Assembly (NCBI GenBank): GCA_947359465.1
Contig: OX375876.1
Coordinates: 79,506,359-79,570,358, forward strand
Origin: Metellina segmentata
Lineage: Eukaryota; Arthropoda; Arachnida; Araneae; Tetragnathidae
Reading direction: 5' to 3'
Length of the DNA stretch: 64,000 nt
Shown here: in pieces, positions 44,743 to 56,292 of the stretch
Numbering within the stretch: the first letter of the stretch is position 1
How the letters are laid out: each line of letters opens with the position of its first letter
Notes under the pieces: generated by a model
Told to the model about the DNA's origin: nothing
Databases searched by the model: none
Seen by the model: only the letters and a program-made list of their open reading frames with translations
Translations under genes and position numbers: made by a program

Positions 44743-44885
44743 TAGAGAATTCTATCAAAAATATTTAATTAAATGATCAATAATATTTTTTTTAATAAAG
44801 AGGAATTAGAAAAGCAAATTCTGCAAGAAAATTAAGAGTGAACTTCATATGAAATGGAGTCAAAGGAAAATATTTGTCTCTCATG

Positions 44886-45011
44886 TACTACTTAATGACG
44901 GTTAAACCAACTAGTGTCGAAGCTGAGAGGACCTTCTCGGCCGCTGGTTATATTTGCAGTTCATTGAGAAGTAGGTTGGGGGACGACAAAATTAATACGA
45001 TGTTTCCTTAG
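44886..45011 (+). pseudogene. hAT transposase C-terminal dimerisation domain relic
   Basis: Forty-two codons end at TAG (45009-45011). They contain PTSVEAERTFSAAGYICSSLRSRLGDDKIN, the hATC signature (xxSERxFSxAG...RxxLxxxxxxxL), with the usual Ser before Glu-Arg changed to Ala. This domain mediates dimerisation of hAT transposases. The catalytic regions upstream are missing. Confidence 0.85.
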
Positions 45012-45061
45012 ATCATTCTTTAAAATTCAAAAGGGATTTTCATAACTACATAAGCAATTAA

Positions 45062-46828
45062 CCCGTTTTATCGCATTTTATTTATTTTTTTTTAATTTGA
45101 GAATAATTATATTTTCTAAGGTTAATTGAACCTAAATAAACTAAACATAACAAAATTTCAAAAATGTTTATATTTTATATAAGAAATCTGACCCGTCCTC
45201 TAAATAGGACACTGGGATAAAGGGGATGAAATTTGCACTTAGTGTTCTCTTCATCAGTAAAAAAATATAATTTATCTGAATAATACTTTCTTATTTACAT
45301 GATAATTAAAATTTCTGTTAAATTTGACTGTAATCTTCATAGAAAGGCCCAAAGCAAGCCTGACAAAATGCTTTATCGCATTTCCCACAGTTCGTTTCGG
45401 GTTTTCCTTTGCAGCCCTCTCTCTGAAATCGACGCTGTTTTCCCCTCTTTAGTAAAAAATGGCTAACACCATCTTTACAGATGTTTTCTTTTGCACTAGA
45501 AGATACAGAACAGATCCTGGGTCTACCTCTTGTTTTGATCAGTCTTTATGAGATAAACTGCTGTTATAGCTCTTCGAAACTCCTTTAAGTTTAGGGCATT
45601 GTTGTTTTGTTGACATCTTTGTAGATTATCTATGCATTTACCACTGCCATGTACTGTGTACGAATGAAAAGTGACAAGTACCACTTTTTATCCCGAATTT
45701 TAATTGCATATAGTCCAGCCAACCATTCGTAGTGATCTAAACCACCAATACGTTTGTTGTAATAATTTATCAAATTAAACATCTTCATGTTAACTGTTAA
45801 CTTTATCTTTGTGTCCTTTAACTCGCCTATTCACATCAAATAATGGTTCTAAAGTGCTGAAATTTGTAGCAACAGTGACAGTACTATTGTCATTCCATCA
45901 CACCAGGAAAATCTCGGAATTTTTGCCAAATGCAACATAAGACGTGCCTCTTTCTTTCTTCTACACATAGACTTAGATTTTACTAAAGGACACTCTTGTT
46001 TTTTTTCTCGTATGGTTCTTGTGGCTCAATAACCCTGTTTACCAAGAATTTTCAAAAGATCAATGCTGGTAAAAATGTTATCAAAACATAAAATGTAGCT
46101 TGAAATATTCACAATATTCTCAGTCAGTTTCGTCGCAACCCGGGCACCAAGAAGAATATATTTCTTGTATCAGATTCTCTTTACCGAAGTAGAGAGAAAA
46201 CTTGTAACAATATCCTTCGCTTCCACAAGTTATATCCCAAAGGTATTGTCTTGCAACGGATAAAATGTTTCAGACTATTCCTAAACTATTCTCTAAACTA
46301 TATTTAAACTATTTAATAATTCCAATGCTTCCTCTAACTTCAGAAACCATTGGATTGGCATGACTCAGCAGGGGTAAAACGCTAATGAGGGAAAAAGTTG
46401 TTTTACTTTCAGTTTTAAGGTTAGAAAAAAAGCGTCGATTGCATGCTTATCGTCCCACTGTCCTATTTAGAGGACAGTTAAAAAATAATGTGTTACAACT
46501 TACCGAATAACAATGAAGTTTTCATTAATCTACAGGATGGTAAAAAAGAGTACTCTCACTTAAAAAAAAGCCTGTCCAAGTGTCCAAAGTATACCGAAAA
46601 GGAATTGTGCAACCGCTAAAAGAAGAAACAAACCCCTCCAACTTATTCTGAGAATAAACAAAGTTTCCAGCAGGTGGCCCCAAACTTTGTGACACATAAC
46701 TCATGCTAGCAGAAGCTTATACATACCCCTACATGTTAAAGCTGATAAAATATTCCCAAAAAACAACCACTGATTTCCACATGCTATATGTCAATTGTCC
46801 TTTAAATAGGACAGTGGGATAAAACGGG
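45062..46828 (-). mobile_element. piggyBac-type element (1767 bp)
   Basis: It starts CCCGTTTTATCGC after TTAA (45058-45061) and ends GATAAAACGGG before TTAA (46829-46832). Internal copies of a cctctaaataggaca motif occur in direct and inverted orientation at about 45199, 46460 and 46800, as subterminal repeats. The transposase remnant is on the minus strand. Confidence 0.9.
45318..46330 (-). pseudogene. piggyBac transposase, C-terminal two thirds, broken
   Basis: In changing minus-strand frames the sequence reads LCFDNIFTSIDLLKILGKQGY, TRTIREKK.ECPL, then YNKRIGGLDHYEWLAGLYAIKIRDKKW, the piggyBac-type [YN]xxMGGVDxxD region with its third catalytic Asp. At the C-terminus is a Cys-rich zinc-binding tail (CKGKPETNCGKCDKAFCQACF), typical of piggyBac transposases and important for binding the ends, ending at TAA (45318-45320). 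Several frameshifts and stops are present and the N-terminal third is not recognisable. The element is non-autonomous. Confidence 0.85.
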
Positions 46829-46832
46829 TTAA

Positions 46833-47252
46833 GAAGAATTAAGAGTTCTCTTGACCAAAAACTGCCAAATATTAGTTTTTTATGTTAGTATGAGACAAGG
46901 TTAGGTACAATTTACATGTCATTTGCTCAACGACATTAGAGAAAGAGACTACTTAGTTTTAGATAAACAGAAAAGTACTACGTATAAAACAAACTGATGT
47001 TTTTTGGTGTAGAATCTAGTAAGACTGATCATCATCAATCGCTTAATACTTATTACTAGTAGTACTAGTAGTTACTATAATTAATTGTTGGTGATTGATT
47101 TCCTACCTATGGATAATTATTAATAAAGTTGATTTTCTAATGGTAAAATAAACGTTTTGTTCGTCAATTTGGAATAATATCCTTTATACCTACTTTCACA
47201 CCGCCGATTTTGGAAAAATACGTACTGGTTAGATAGACTTATTAACGAACTA
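46833..47252. other. No gene recognised
   Basis: AT-rich sequence, probably part of the host hAT element to the right of the piggyBac insertion. Confidence 0.4.
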
Positions 47253-47633
47253 GCAATCCGGCCTGATCCAGCCGAATTAGTGTCAATCCGGCCGGATTGA
47301 AAATCGTACCGGATTGCAATCCCTGATAGGAGGTATAGTCTCATCCATGTATTTAGAGACATTATCTTGTCAGTACTTTTTCCCGTAATCTTGTCAAATA
47401 ATCGAAAACTCATTCGAAAGTAATTAAAAGATTATCTAGATTTTCACGTAAATCTATAAAACACGTATAAAGTCTACCTCTCGTAAGTCTGAAATCAGTA
47501 AATGGATATATCTAGTAACGTCTATTTTGTTTTAAATGCATTTTTTTGGTATACCAAGTAAACGAAATACACGTTTTCTTCTATAGATATCCATCGCAAG
47601 TGGCGTGAAATGTGTACTTGTATTAACAAAGTA

Positions 47634-47699
47634 CCAATCCGGCCGCATCCTGTGGGATTAAGCCGGATTAGTGTCAATCTGGGCGGATTGCAATCCCTA
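47634..47699 (+). repeat. Second hAT right-end copy
   Basis: Caatccggccgcatcc...gccggattagtgtcaat...ggattgcaatccct repeats the hAT right end at 47253-47324 in the same orientation, about 375 bp downstream. Confidence 0.7.
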
Positions 47700-48589
47700 G
47701 TCCTTATGGGTGTAGTAAGTTACAAGTCATCCTCGGAAATATACATTATTCGGATATTTTATGACCCTCAGAAAGATAAGAAACATTGTTCCTCCAGTAA
47801 AACAAAAAACTTCAATTATAGACGTAATTGTAAACTACAAAATATTTATATGTATAAACAATCTTTACAGGAATACAAATTAGGATGTGTCTTAAATTAT
47901 AATAATACATTTAAATTTTCACCAAATGACATGGTTCCACGCATCAGACGGTAAAGATGGAAGGAGAAAGGAAAATGCATTAACGATAAGGACACTCAGT
48001 ACATTAATTTTTTATTGGAAAATGAAATCTTTCGAAAGTTTTCTGTTTGGAAAATGGCTGTGTTTTTTTATCCTTACTCTGTAACGTAAGTGCTCATTTC
48101 AAATGTCTCCTGTTGTCGTTAAAAGAATAGTTTTAGAGAAAGTGGGAATTCTTTCGTTAATGCTGTCATTCTAAATTCGATAGCTGTTGCATCTGGTTGC
48201 ATTCTGAAACTCAAATTGACTGAATGCATGCTTTTAAAGTGTCACCTAATTTCGTAAATGCAATATTTTTTGATTCACCGATGTTTGCAATAACAGATAT
48301 TTTCTATTTTCAAAACCATTTTTTTTATTTCTTATCTAGTTTATTTTAATCTTTCGATTTTTAGTGTTTTTATACTGTTTATTTAATGTGTTACGGGTTA
48401 TTCTTTATTTCATTTGTGCCTAATGGCGGTGAAAATGTTTAAACTTTTAATGTACAGGATTTTGCTAGCTACGATTAAGAGTTTTTCGATAATTATGTTT
48501 ATATTGATCCCGATGTTTGTAATGATATTTTGAAATTCGCAGTTATTCATATAATAAGAAAATAAAAAATAAAATAACAAAAAACAAAA
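47700..48589. other. AT-rich intergenic sequence, no gene recognised
   Basis: One 114-codon chance frame spans 47610-47954 and runs out of the hAT end. No family resemblance. Confidence 0.4.
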
Positions 48590-48765
48590 AACTCTTGCAT
48601 CCGGCATGCGACATTGTGGAATATCGCAATCTTCTCTTGTCATTACGACAAATAATTTTTTTTAATTTGAAAAGTTCTAGTTCGGATTTTTTAAACATTA
48701 TTATTATTTCAATAATGGCATTATTCTTTCATAATGGCATACTTACGCTTAAAATTTGCTTTTTA
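48590..48765 (-). mobile_element. Helitron-type fragment related to 1420-1600
   Basis: The reverse complement reads taatgttt aaaaaatccgaac, aacttttcaaat and gtcataatgacg.. agaagattgcgatat, cacaatgtcgcatgc, matching 1480-1600. Around 48710-48760 it keeps one or two degenerate copies of the 20-bp minisatellite unit (atgccattattgaaat-type). Confidence 0.7.
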
Positions 48766-49849
48766 CTGACTTACCTGACACTTTAAGTCGAATATTTTGT
48801 GGTGATGAGAAAGAAACACAATATTATTACAATAAATATTTCAAACAGAAAACAAAAGAAAACAGCGGAATAAAACGAAATAAAATTTGTCGTGGAAAAG
48901 TTGTTCTAAAGATATTAATTTGTGATTCCTTTTTGTCTCTTGATGTCTCAGTTGCCACTACTTACAGCTGAAAAGTGCACAAAATTTAGAAATGCGAAAT
49001 TAATTCAGAGCAAAAGAAACAGCAAATGTAACTACACATGATCAACCAACACGAGTTTCCGTTTCATTCTCGTTCGTGGAAAAATATCACCTGCCCCAAA
49101 TATTCGAAAATTGTTTACTTTCCGCAAAAAACAAAGATAAAACTCGAAGTAAATGGAGTATCAAAGCTGAAATTTCATAAAAAAAAAGTAATAATTTTAT
49201 GAAAAATAATTGCTTTTTTAGCAGTTATGGTAAATCAATAAAAGTAATCGTAATACTCAATATACATTCTAATATTTCAAAGACTATCAAATTATAGTTG
49301 ATTTAAGTATACTTACTTAGGTGTTTTAGCAAGAAACTTAACTAAATATAACTATACCGAAATGTCTAATATTGCATTCACTAAAGTAATAGATAATATA
49401 TAAAATAAAACACATTACAATCAAATATCTGGAATAAAATTTATGTGAAGCCTGTACAAACACATAAACACAATTTTTAAATTTGTTCATAAATAAATTC
49501 GATGCAATCAAAAGTTGGTCATGCAAATTTCGTATTTTTTAGATCGCGATTCGTTTATTTTTCTTCACGAAAATGAAGGTTACATTTTCTAACGGTTTTG
49601 CCAGGTATCAAATTTATCGTAGCAACAATTATCATAGACCGATTTTTTTTATTTGACGAGGAAAAAGGCTCGGTTTTTGCTTTCAGACGGATTACCCAGA
49701 AAGTACAGATCAGAACATTACGAGATTAACATGGTTTATTTAAAATTGTACAGAAAACAAGATGAATAAAGTTATTTACTGATGCGGCTATAAGTTTAGA
49801 GTGCATAAAGTGTTTAAGTAAAAAAAAAGGAAATCCCTTGCGAAAAACG
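48766..49849. other. AT-rich intergenic sequence, no gene recognised
   Basis: Chance frames only. Confidence 0.4.
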
Positions 49850-50310
49850 TCTTGGTTTGCTAAGCAAACCAAACGGGATCGCGTAGCAATCACCAGGGGT
49901 TGGCGAGCGTTAGCAAGCAGGGGCCGAAGTCCTCGCTCGAAATACTGAAGTATTAAGATAGTTTCGCCGTCGCGTGAGATTGACTTTGAGAAAGGAATGT
50001 TGGTGTGCGAAGCAAACCAAATGGGATCTGTGGAAGGAGTGTTAGTTTGCACAGCAAAAAAAATGGGATTGCTTAGCAATAGCCGCGGGTTGGCGAGTGT
50101 AAGCGAGCATGGGCAAAGCCCTCGCTCTGACGTCATGGACCTTGAAGTGAAATCAGGATTTATACGAATTATTAAGATAGTTTCGCAGTCGCAAGAGATT
50201 AACTCTGCAAAAGGGGTGTTGGTTTGCGTAGCAAACCAAATGCGATTGAGTAGCGATTCCCGGAGGTTGGCGAGCGTAAGCGAGCAGGAGGCAGAGCTCC
50301 TTTGTAATAT
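49850..50310 (+). repeat. Three tandem Helitron-tail units
   Basis: Three units each hold a ttggtttgc/gcaaaccaa hairpin, a second gattgc/gcaatc-type hairpin, ggttggcgagcg..agcgagcaggggc and a gccctcgctc-type end. Between them are attaagatagtttcgc and gcgtgagattgac blocks. Hairpins are at 49852-49872 (TAA loop) and 50219-50239 (GTA loop). None of the three ends in a proper CTAG. Confidence 0.8.
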
Positions 50311-50747
50311 AAAAAAAGTAAAAAAATTCTAAGAAATTCAAAATTGTCCGTTCTGCCCGAGGTCCGGGGTAGAACTGAACCACAATATGTGCACAGATTA
50401 AAGTTATTTTTGGTATTTTAACTCCTAACTAAAATATGTTTGTCTGAAGCTTGAGAAACTTTCGGATTCTGATCTTGGCGTCATGAAATTTGTACAGCTA
50501 ATTCTGTCTGGAAGTACAGTTTAATATAGAACATAACACAAGAATAGACCAATTTTTAATTAAACTCAAATCACCAGAAAGTGTCAAACTCTGCAGAGTA
50601 ATTGAAAGAGGAAGGAACACAAACATGTAAAGTGGAACAAAGCTAAATAAAAATATTCCACGACTCGACCAAACTACTGAGGAAAAAGAAATGCGACTTA
50701 TTTTTCTGCAGCAGAAAAACAATTCAAGTGAATCTGGATAATAAAAC
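50311..50747. other. No gene recognised
   Basis: Mixed-composition spacer between the tail repeat and the mariner element. Confidence 0.4.
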
Positions 50748-50749
50748 TA

Positions 50750-51893
50750 TCGGGTTGTTCGAAAAGTAATTTTCGTTGGGTTTTTTTTGGTGAAAATGAA
50801 AGCCGATTTTCTTATAGTGTATAAATATTTTATTGAATTATATGTTCTCCATTTTTGGTCCAGTACCTTTTGCCATCTATCTGGCAGTAGCATGATTCCA
50901 CGCTCATGAAACGTCTGATCTTTGCTAACAAAAAACTGATCCAAGTCATTTTTGACGTCTTCGTTTGATGTAAAGGTTTTACCGGCTAAACAATTTTGTA
51001 GAGACCGGAACAAGTAGTAATCCGAAGGTGCCAAATCTGGAGAATATGATGGATGTACTAGTACATTGCATCCAAGCTGTAAAAGCTTTTGTCGAGTTAC
51101 CAAACTTGTATGAGATCTCGCATTATCTTGGTGAAACACTACACCTTTTCTATTGATTAATTATGGCCTTTTATGTTTGATGGAATCATTCAATTTGTCC
51201 AGTTGATGACAGTACACTTCAGAAATGATCCTGGTATTCTGACGCGTAGGAGCTAAATAAAACAATTCCCTCGAAATCCTACCAAACAGACAACATCATC
51301 TTTTTCTTATGAATATCGGTTTTCGATATGCTTTGAGCAGTTTCATCTGTTTTACTCCATGATCTCTTGCGTTTAACATTGTTGTAGACAGCCATTTCTC
51401 GTCCCCAGTGATGATTCGCTTCAAAAATGGATAATTTTACTGACGCCAATGAGAGCAATGGAACCCGTCTGTCGCGTTTGCATCAATCAATGTCTTTATT
51501 TTGCCTTCATCAGTTTCAACTGGCTTTTCAGAACGTGGTGCATCATCAACATCAAAATTGCCGGAACGAAATTTTCCAAATCAGTTTTGGCACAAGCGTT
51601 CTGTCAATACATTTTCTCCATACATATCGAATAATTTTTTCTAGCTTGAACAGCATTTTTCGACAGTAAAAAATTAAAATGTGCCGCAAATGCTGCTTTC
51701 GACTTTCCATATTTGACAAGTCAAGGAACAAAAACTATTGCGCAGAATCAAACAACCTTTTTCACAAACAAGCCTAGCTATATCAGCTGACAATTATATA
51801 ATGACAATGCGGTTTAAGTGTGAAATTGGTTGGGAAAAAATACAATTAATTCCTCTGTTGGGAAAACACTAAATTACTTTCCGAACAGCCCGA
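50750..51893 (-). mobile_element. Second mariner element with both ends (1144 bp)
   Basis: The inverted ends TCGGGTTGTTCGAAAAGTAA (left) and, complemented at the right, TCGGGCTGTTCGGAAAGTAA are flanked by TA (50748-50749, 51894-51895). It belongs to a different mariner subfamily from 13433-14774, judged by ends and protein. Confidence 0.9.
50790..51710 (-). pseudogene. mariner transposase, decayed
   Basis: The ATG at 51710 starts an N-terminal piece (MESRKQHLRHILIF). A central piece reads LKRIITGDEKW (first catalytic Asp, in the ITGDE motif; about 51410-51370). A 130-codon frame (from 51139) carries HQDNARSHTSLVTRQKLLQLG (second Asp), HPSYSPDLAPSDYYLFRSLQN (third, the D,D34D pattern), then DQFF and GIMLLPDRWQKV. 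Frameshifts and deletions separate the pieces. Catalytic residues survive but no intact frame does. Confidence 0.85.
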
Positions 51894-51895
51894 TA

Positions 51896-52203
51896 GTAGA
51901 CCAATAAAGGTGTCAAGCTATAGCAATGCAATAAGTATTATTATTCCTTATATATTCTATCTACCACTCAAGAAAAACTATAAAAAATTAACAAAATGAT
52001 TCCGTCAGCAACACAGTAATATCCCTCGATGAACTAAATAATTTTATTAAACCATTTGTATGTTTATTATAAACTGTAAAAATATTCAACGCTTTTCTAA
52101 TGAGCTTCTTAATAATAATTACTCCTAATTTTCTTTGGACATTATTAGAGTAAAATGAATACGTTAAATTATATTTTAGTTTTCTTTCATTTCTAATGCT
52201 TTA
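51896..52203. other. No gene recognised
   Basis: AT-rich spacer. Confidence 0.4.
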
Positions 52204-52385
52204 TAGTGGGTGGTCTAACATCTTTGGAGCGACAAGGGACTAATTGATTGTTACTTGTGGTGGAGCATGCAGTGGGCAAGTAGATGCTACCAACATACAT
52301 GCTCTTACATACCGGGATTCGAACCCGGGACTTTATGCGTGTGCTAGAAGAGCGCGAGGATCACTATACTAATTACATGACAAAA
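52204..52385 (-). mobile_element. tRNA-like SINE or tRNA pseudogene, second family
   Basis: The minus strand shows box A ttagtatagtgatcc and a perfect T-arm/box B ccgggttcgaatcccgg (52315-52331). The acceptor ends do not pair, so it is not a working tRNA. A body with cttgcccactgcatgctcc follows. It is distinct from the SINE at 16621-16954. Confidence 0.6.
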
Positions 52386-53194
52386 TATTCAAAATTGATT
52401 ACACAATGTTTGTTTGTGTGTTGCGTTTTGAGCCTGTAAATCCCCATGTAGTAAATACTTTCACATAAACTTCATAATCATTATTTCAAAAAACTAATTC
52501 TACAACTGTTACGTATAATGAATGTATTGCATAAAATTCCAAATTAAACCCCAACCTTAAAATGAGTGTTGAAATTTCGGGCTTGAAAATATAATACTTT
52601 CCAATCTTCTTAATTATTTCGTAGATCTAATTTTTCCAGAAATTTTGATCAAAATGAATGAGTTTGAAAGCACACTGAAATCAAAACATCGATTTCACAA
52701 TTTATTTACAAATTGATCTTTCACTTTTTTAAAAGCATTCAGGTATGAAAAGCAGCTTGACTTTGTGATAATAAATGCAATGTTTACCAGAAGCTTATGG
52801 CGCTTCAAAAATTGAAAAAATATTTCCTACACTTAGTGTTCCATAAAACCGAATTCAATCGGAATCTCCCAATCGACATACAAATGATGCGCAGAACGAA
52901 TGAGCGGTGTCAAACTTTGATCCGAAACATAAACATTCCTTCATCCTCAACCGTTGATCTTTCCTCTAATCTGGAGGAGGATTTTCAAAGAAATCCCCTT
53001 TTTCATCTAAAAGCTTCCTAGGAACTGATCGATGGTTTCCTTATCTTAAGCACCGTTGGTATCGACTATTTCTGATTCTCGAGAGAAATGTGTCCTTTTC
53101 GCGCAAATAATGTTCTAAGGCGCTTGTGAATCTTTGAACCCCATGCGAATATTAAAACCGAGTACCCTAAATCACACAGATGTTTATATACAAA
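52386..53194. other. No gene recognised
   Basis: A 74-codon plus-strand frame at 52797-53021 has no family resemblance that I can see. Confidence 0.35.
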
Positions 53195-53300
53195 CTAGCA
53201 GCACCCATGAACTAGCAGTAACCGGCGTTTCCCGTCACAAAGTTATGCTCTCAAAGAGTCAACCTCTCTGATTCCGACTAAACCAAATTTAACAGTATAA
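53195..53300 (-). mobile_element. Candidate Helitron 3' end (inverted)
   Basis: The minus strand reads gggaaacgccggttactgCTAG and then a second gggtgctgCTAG 17 bases on, resembling the ccgggtatttctgCTAG end at 57509-57524. The 5' border is unknown. Confidence 0.45.
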
Positions 53301-55555
53301 CCAAATAAACAAAACATTGCGTAATTGATAAAAATTAAATATAGCTATGCTTACAAAAAGTCTTAAAGCAAAGAAAAAAAAGCAAGAAACAATGAAATTG
53401 CATAAATTATACAAATTCAATAGTAGGTTATACTTTTAAAAAGTCTTAGAGCTAAACCTCACTGATTCCGACAAACAACAACAAAAACCACTACAGAATG
53501 GAAACTTGGAAAAGTTTTGTGGAAATGCCTAGTGACGTCATTGGACATCCATCATGCACTTTGGAAACTTGGCGCACATCGGAATGAAAATGCAGGGAAG
53601 GAAAAGGTAATAAATAAATTTTAAAATATACCAGATTAAACTCTTTAAAATCTGGAATTTTTCCACGATATTACAGCCTGCATAACACCACCAGCGCGAA
53701 TCTGACACTTTGTTACAGAAACTTTTAGATAGTCTTGTGATCTGCACGTTGTGAAGCCTGTATTAGGTTTAGAGGCCAGCACATTCCCCATTAGGTTGCT
53801 TTTAACGGATAAAAATATGCTTTTTTCAAAATAATTAAATCTACAATGATTTCATCTACGCAATTTTTAAAAAAATTCTTTGGTTCCCAGTAGCACCTAG
53901 AGACAAAGGGTGTTTCTATTTTACTACACATAGCTTGTATAACTTTAATTTGTTATTGTAAGAACTTCGATTTAAGTATTTGACTCACTGCATTCATATC
54001 AGATTGCATTATTCTTAATTTTTGAACATATGTGAATAAAACCGGCTTTGAATTGAATATTGTAAGTGAAGAAGAACGAAGCCAAATAAAGTTGAAAATA
54101 AAAGTCATGCAAACATGCTCTAGGTTTTATAAGGCTTCTAGCACATTTTGCGAAACCAGGCAAGTTTAAAAGACAAAGTTTCCATTAAATTTAAATAGGC
54201 TAGTGAAAATTTAACAAAACTATGATACAACACATAAATAAGTAATTGGTAATTTTTAATTAACGTCGTACTAAAGGAACACAACGGACTAGCTCATAAA
54301 TAAGAAAATCTAGATTAAAATAGCTGGGTTCAGTTATCAGCTATTGACTTGAATAATTCACCTTTAATTTCTTGATGAAAATATAGTTGAGCAGTTTTAA
54401 GAACTAGACTTTAATAAAATTCACTACGCTTAATGCACGTGCTCAAAGACGCGTTATTTTTTACTTGCACTCCTTTCCTTTCCACAATCTTAAGAGCTTC
54501 TCGCAAATCATTGAATATACTTGTAAAAGTTCATGTGTTATCTCCACTAGATACAACTCTAACTATGAAACCAACTTACTTACCTTGCTTTGTCAATTTA
54601 AGAAGCTTTTCTTATTATTATCTACATATTTCACAATAAGATGGAAGTAAACAAAAGCCATTATGTAAAATGGCTTTATCTGTGGCCATTATTGTAAAGG
54701 CCTTTTTCTACTTTCCATTTTCATATTTCAGATGTAAAATAATTTGAAAGGAAACATTCTAATGTGATGTTTTTCGTAGCGGTTAATGTCTGAAAATAAA
54801 AATATTTTTCGCTGCATTTTTATGGTTTTTTTACTAAAAAATGGAATGCAATGTAATGCTTCTCCAACTTTATCGAAAGGCTATAAATAATGTTACTTAA
54901 TTTCTAAAAGTTTGAGTTCTTCAAATCTCGGTGCTTCACTTCAGAGCCGTTGCGTTTACAATGTTTATGGAGCAACTGAAAAGTAATACTCAAATCCATC
55001 AGACTCAGCTTGTGCTATCGGGACCGTATTTATGGGCATGATTCTCAGTGGTACTTGGAAGTTATGACTTATTCTAAGTGACATAAAAATGTCTCTAGGA
55101 TGATTTATTTAAAGCGGCAAATATCTGACGAAGTCATTTCATTTCTATCGCCACCAGAGAGCACAGAAATGATTGCTTTTAGATAGTGGATGTCTTCTGG
55201 ATGTGACAGCCTCATCGATTTTTTTCTTCGAAGAAATTTCTTTGTTTACGAAGTTGTTTTTTTACCGTGTTATGTGTATCATATAACAAACACCAGCAGA
55301 TGCTTCTGTACCTAACGCAAAATTACATCAGTGGACCAGTTGAAGAGGCGAGGCTAAAACGAACCGAGCAAACTTTATCATTTAAGCAACTATTTCATTT
55401 TGAAGGGATCACTTTCTTTTTTGATGTATGAACATTTTACAGATAATTCGTTTTGAAAAATACTTTGCAATATAAATTCAATCGCTGCATTCGAGTTTCT
55501 GAATGCAATAGTCATTACTTTTACACTGCAAGTTCTTCACTTTTGTTGGCTACAA
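53301..55555. other. AT-rich intergenic sequence, no gene recognised
   Basis: It contains a SINE tail scrap (annotated) and diverged repeats of the phrase aaagtcttagagc / ctgattccgac at about 53260 and 53445. Nothing else is supportable. Confidence 0.4.
54247..54292 (-). mobile_element. SINE 3'-tail fragment
   Basis: Taattaacgtcgtactaaag and gaacacaacggactag match the inverted SINE tail of 16621-16680. Confidence 0.6.
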
Positions 55556-56242
55556 TCTATATATTTATATAACAGCCAAAAACCACTCACTCCCTCACTG
55601 TATCTCAAGAACTGCAAGTCCTAGGAAGCTGAAATTTTTCAGGGTGATTCTTCGTATACCGTAGGGGTGCACTAAGAAAGGAATTTGAAAAAAAAAACGA
55701 CTTCTAAGAGGGTTCTAAAATTGAATTAAGGCCTAAGCTTGAAGCAATTCGAAATCGCCATAGAAATAACATTAAGTATAAAATTATTGTTGTACACAGC
55801 TCAGAGATTGCTTTACCAGTGTTGATCGAAAAACATTTTTTTTAAACAAATTAAATTATAATATTTGGGTCATGCCCAAAAAAAAGTAAAAACTATGTCC
55901 CATCTGTTCTCGTTCACTCTGTTGCACTGCATATGTAACATAGTGGACATTTAACACTAAAAGTAGAATTGTAGCTTATTTTTTATTTCTGTTTGCATTT
56001 ATGTGTTCCGGTGTATTGACTATTACAGAAATATTATTCAGGAGTTAGATTTTATTAATTTATTTATTTCCTGCAAAGTATCACAGACATGGGTAATTCC
56101 TTGGTGGTATATGTATAGTTCGACTAACTTTCTTTACATATCTGGTTTAATACAGAACAGTGTGTAGATTGTTGTGTCCTAAAAATAAATAAAATATACA
56201 ATTTAAAATAGTTTTAAAGTGTGTAACCTCTTATTTTAAGAT

Positions 56243-56292
<50 letters not shown>

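Larger units (their letters stand above)
44526..47324 (+). mobile_element. hAT-type element, deleted, with a piggyBac nested inside
   Basis: The left end TAGGGAATGTAACCTGATAT carries ggatccgg-rich subterminal sequence. The right end ggattgcaatccct at about 47311-47324 has matching ccggatt-rich subterminal sequence. A hAT transposase C-terminal piece lies between them (44886-45011), and a complete-ended piggyBac occupies 45062-46828. Ends and interior are diverged, and an 8-bp target duplication could not be confirmed. Confidence 0.6.

Noticed and set aside
49997..50332. 111-codon frame with internal repeats, considered as a repeat protein
   Set aside because: It reads through the tandem Helitron-tail hairpins. 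The repetition is at DNA level.
52797..53021. 74-codon frame starting MALQKLKKYF as a possible small gene or exon
   Set aside because: No recognisable family, no convincing splice or promoter context, and similar lengths arise by chance in this window.
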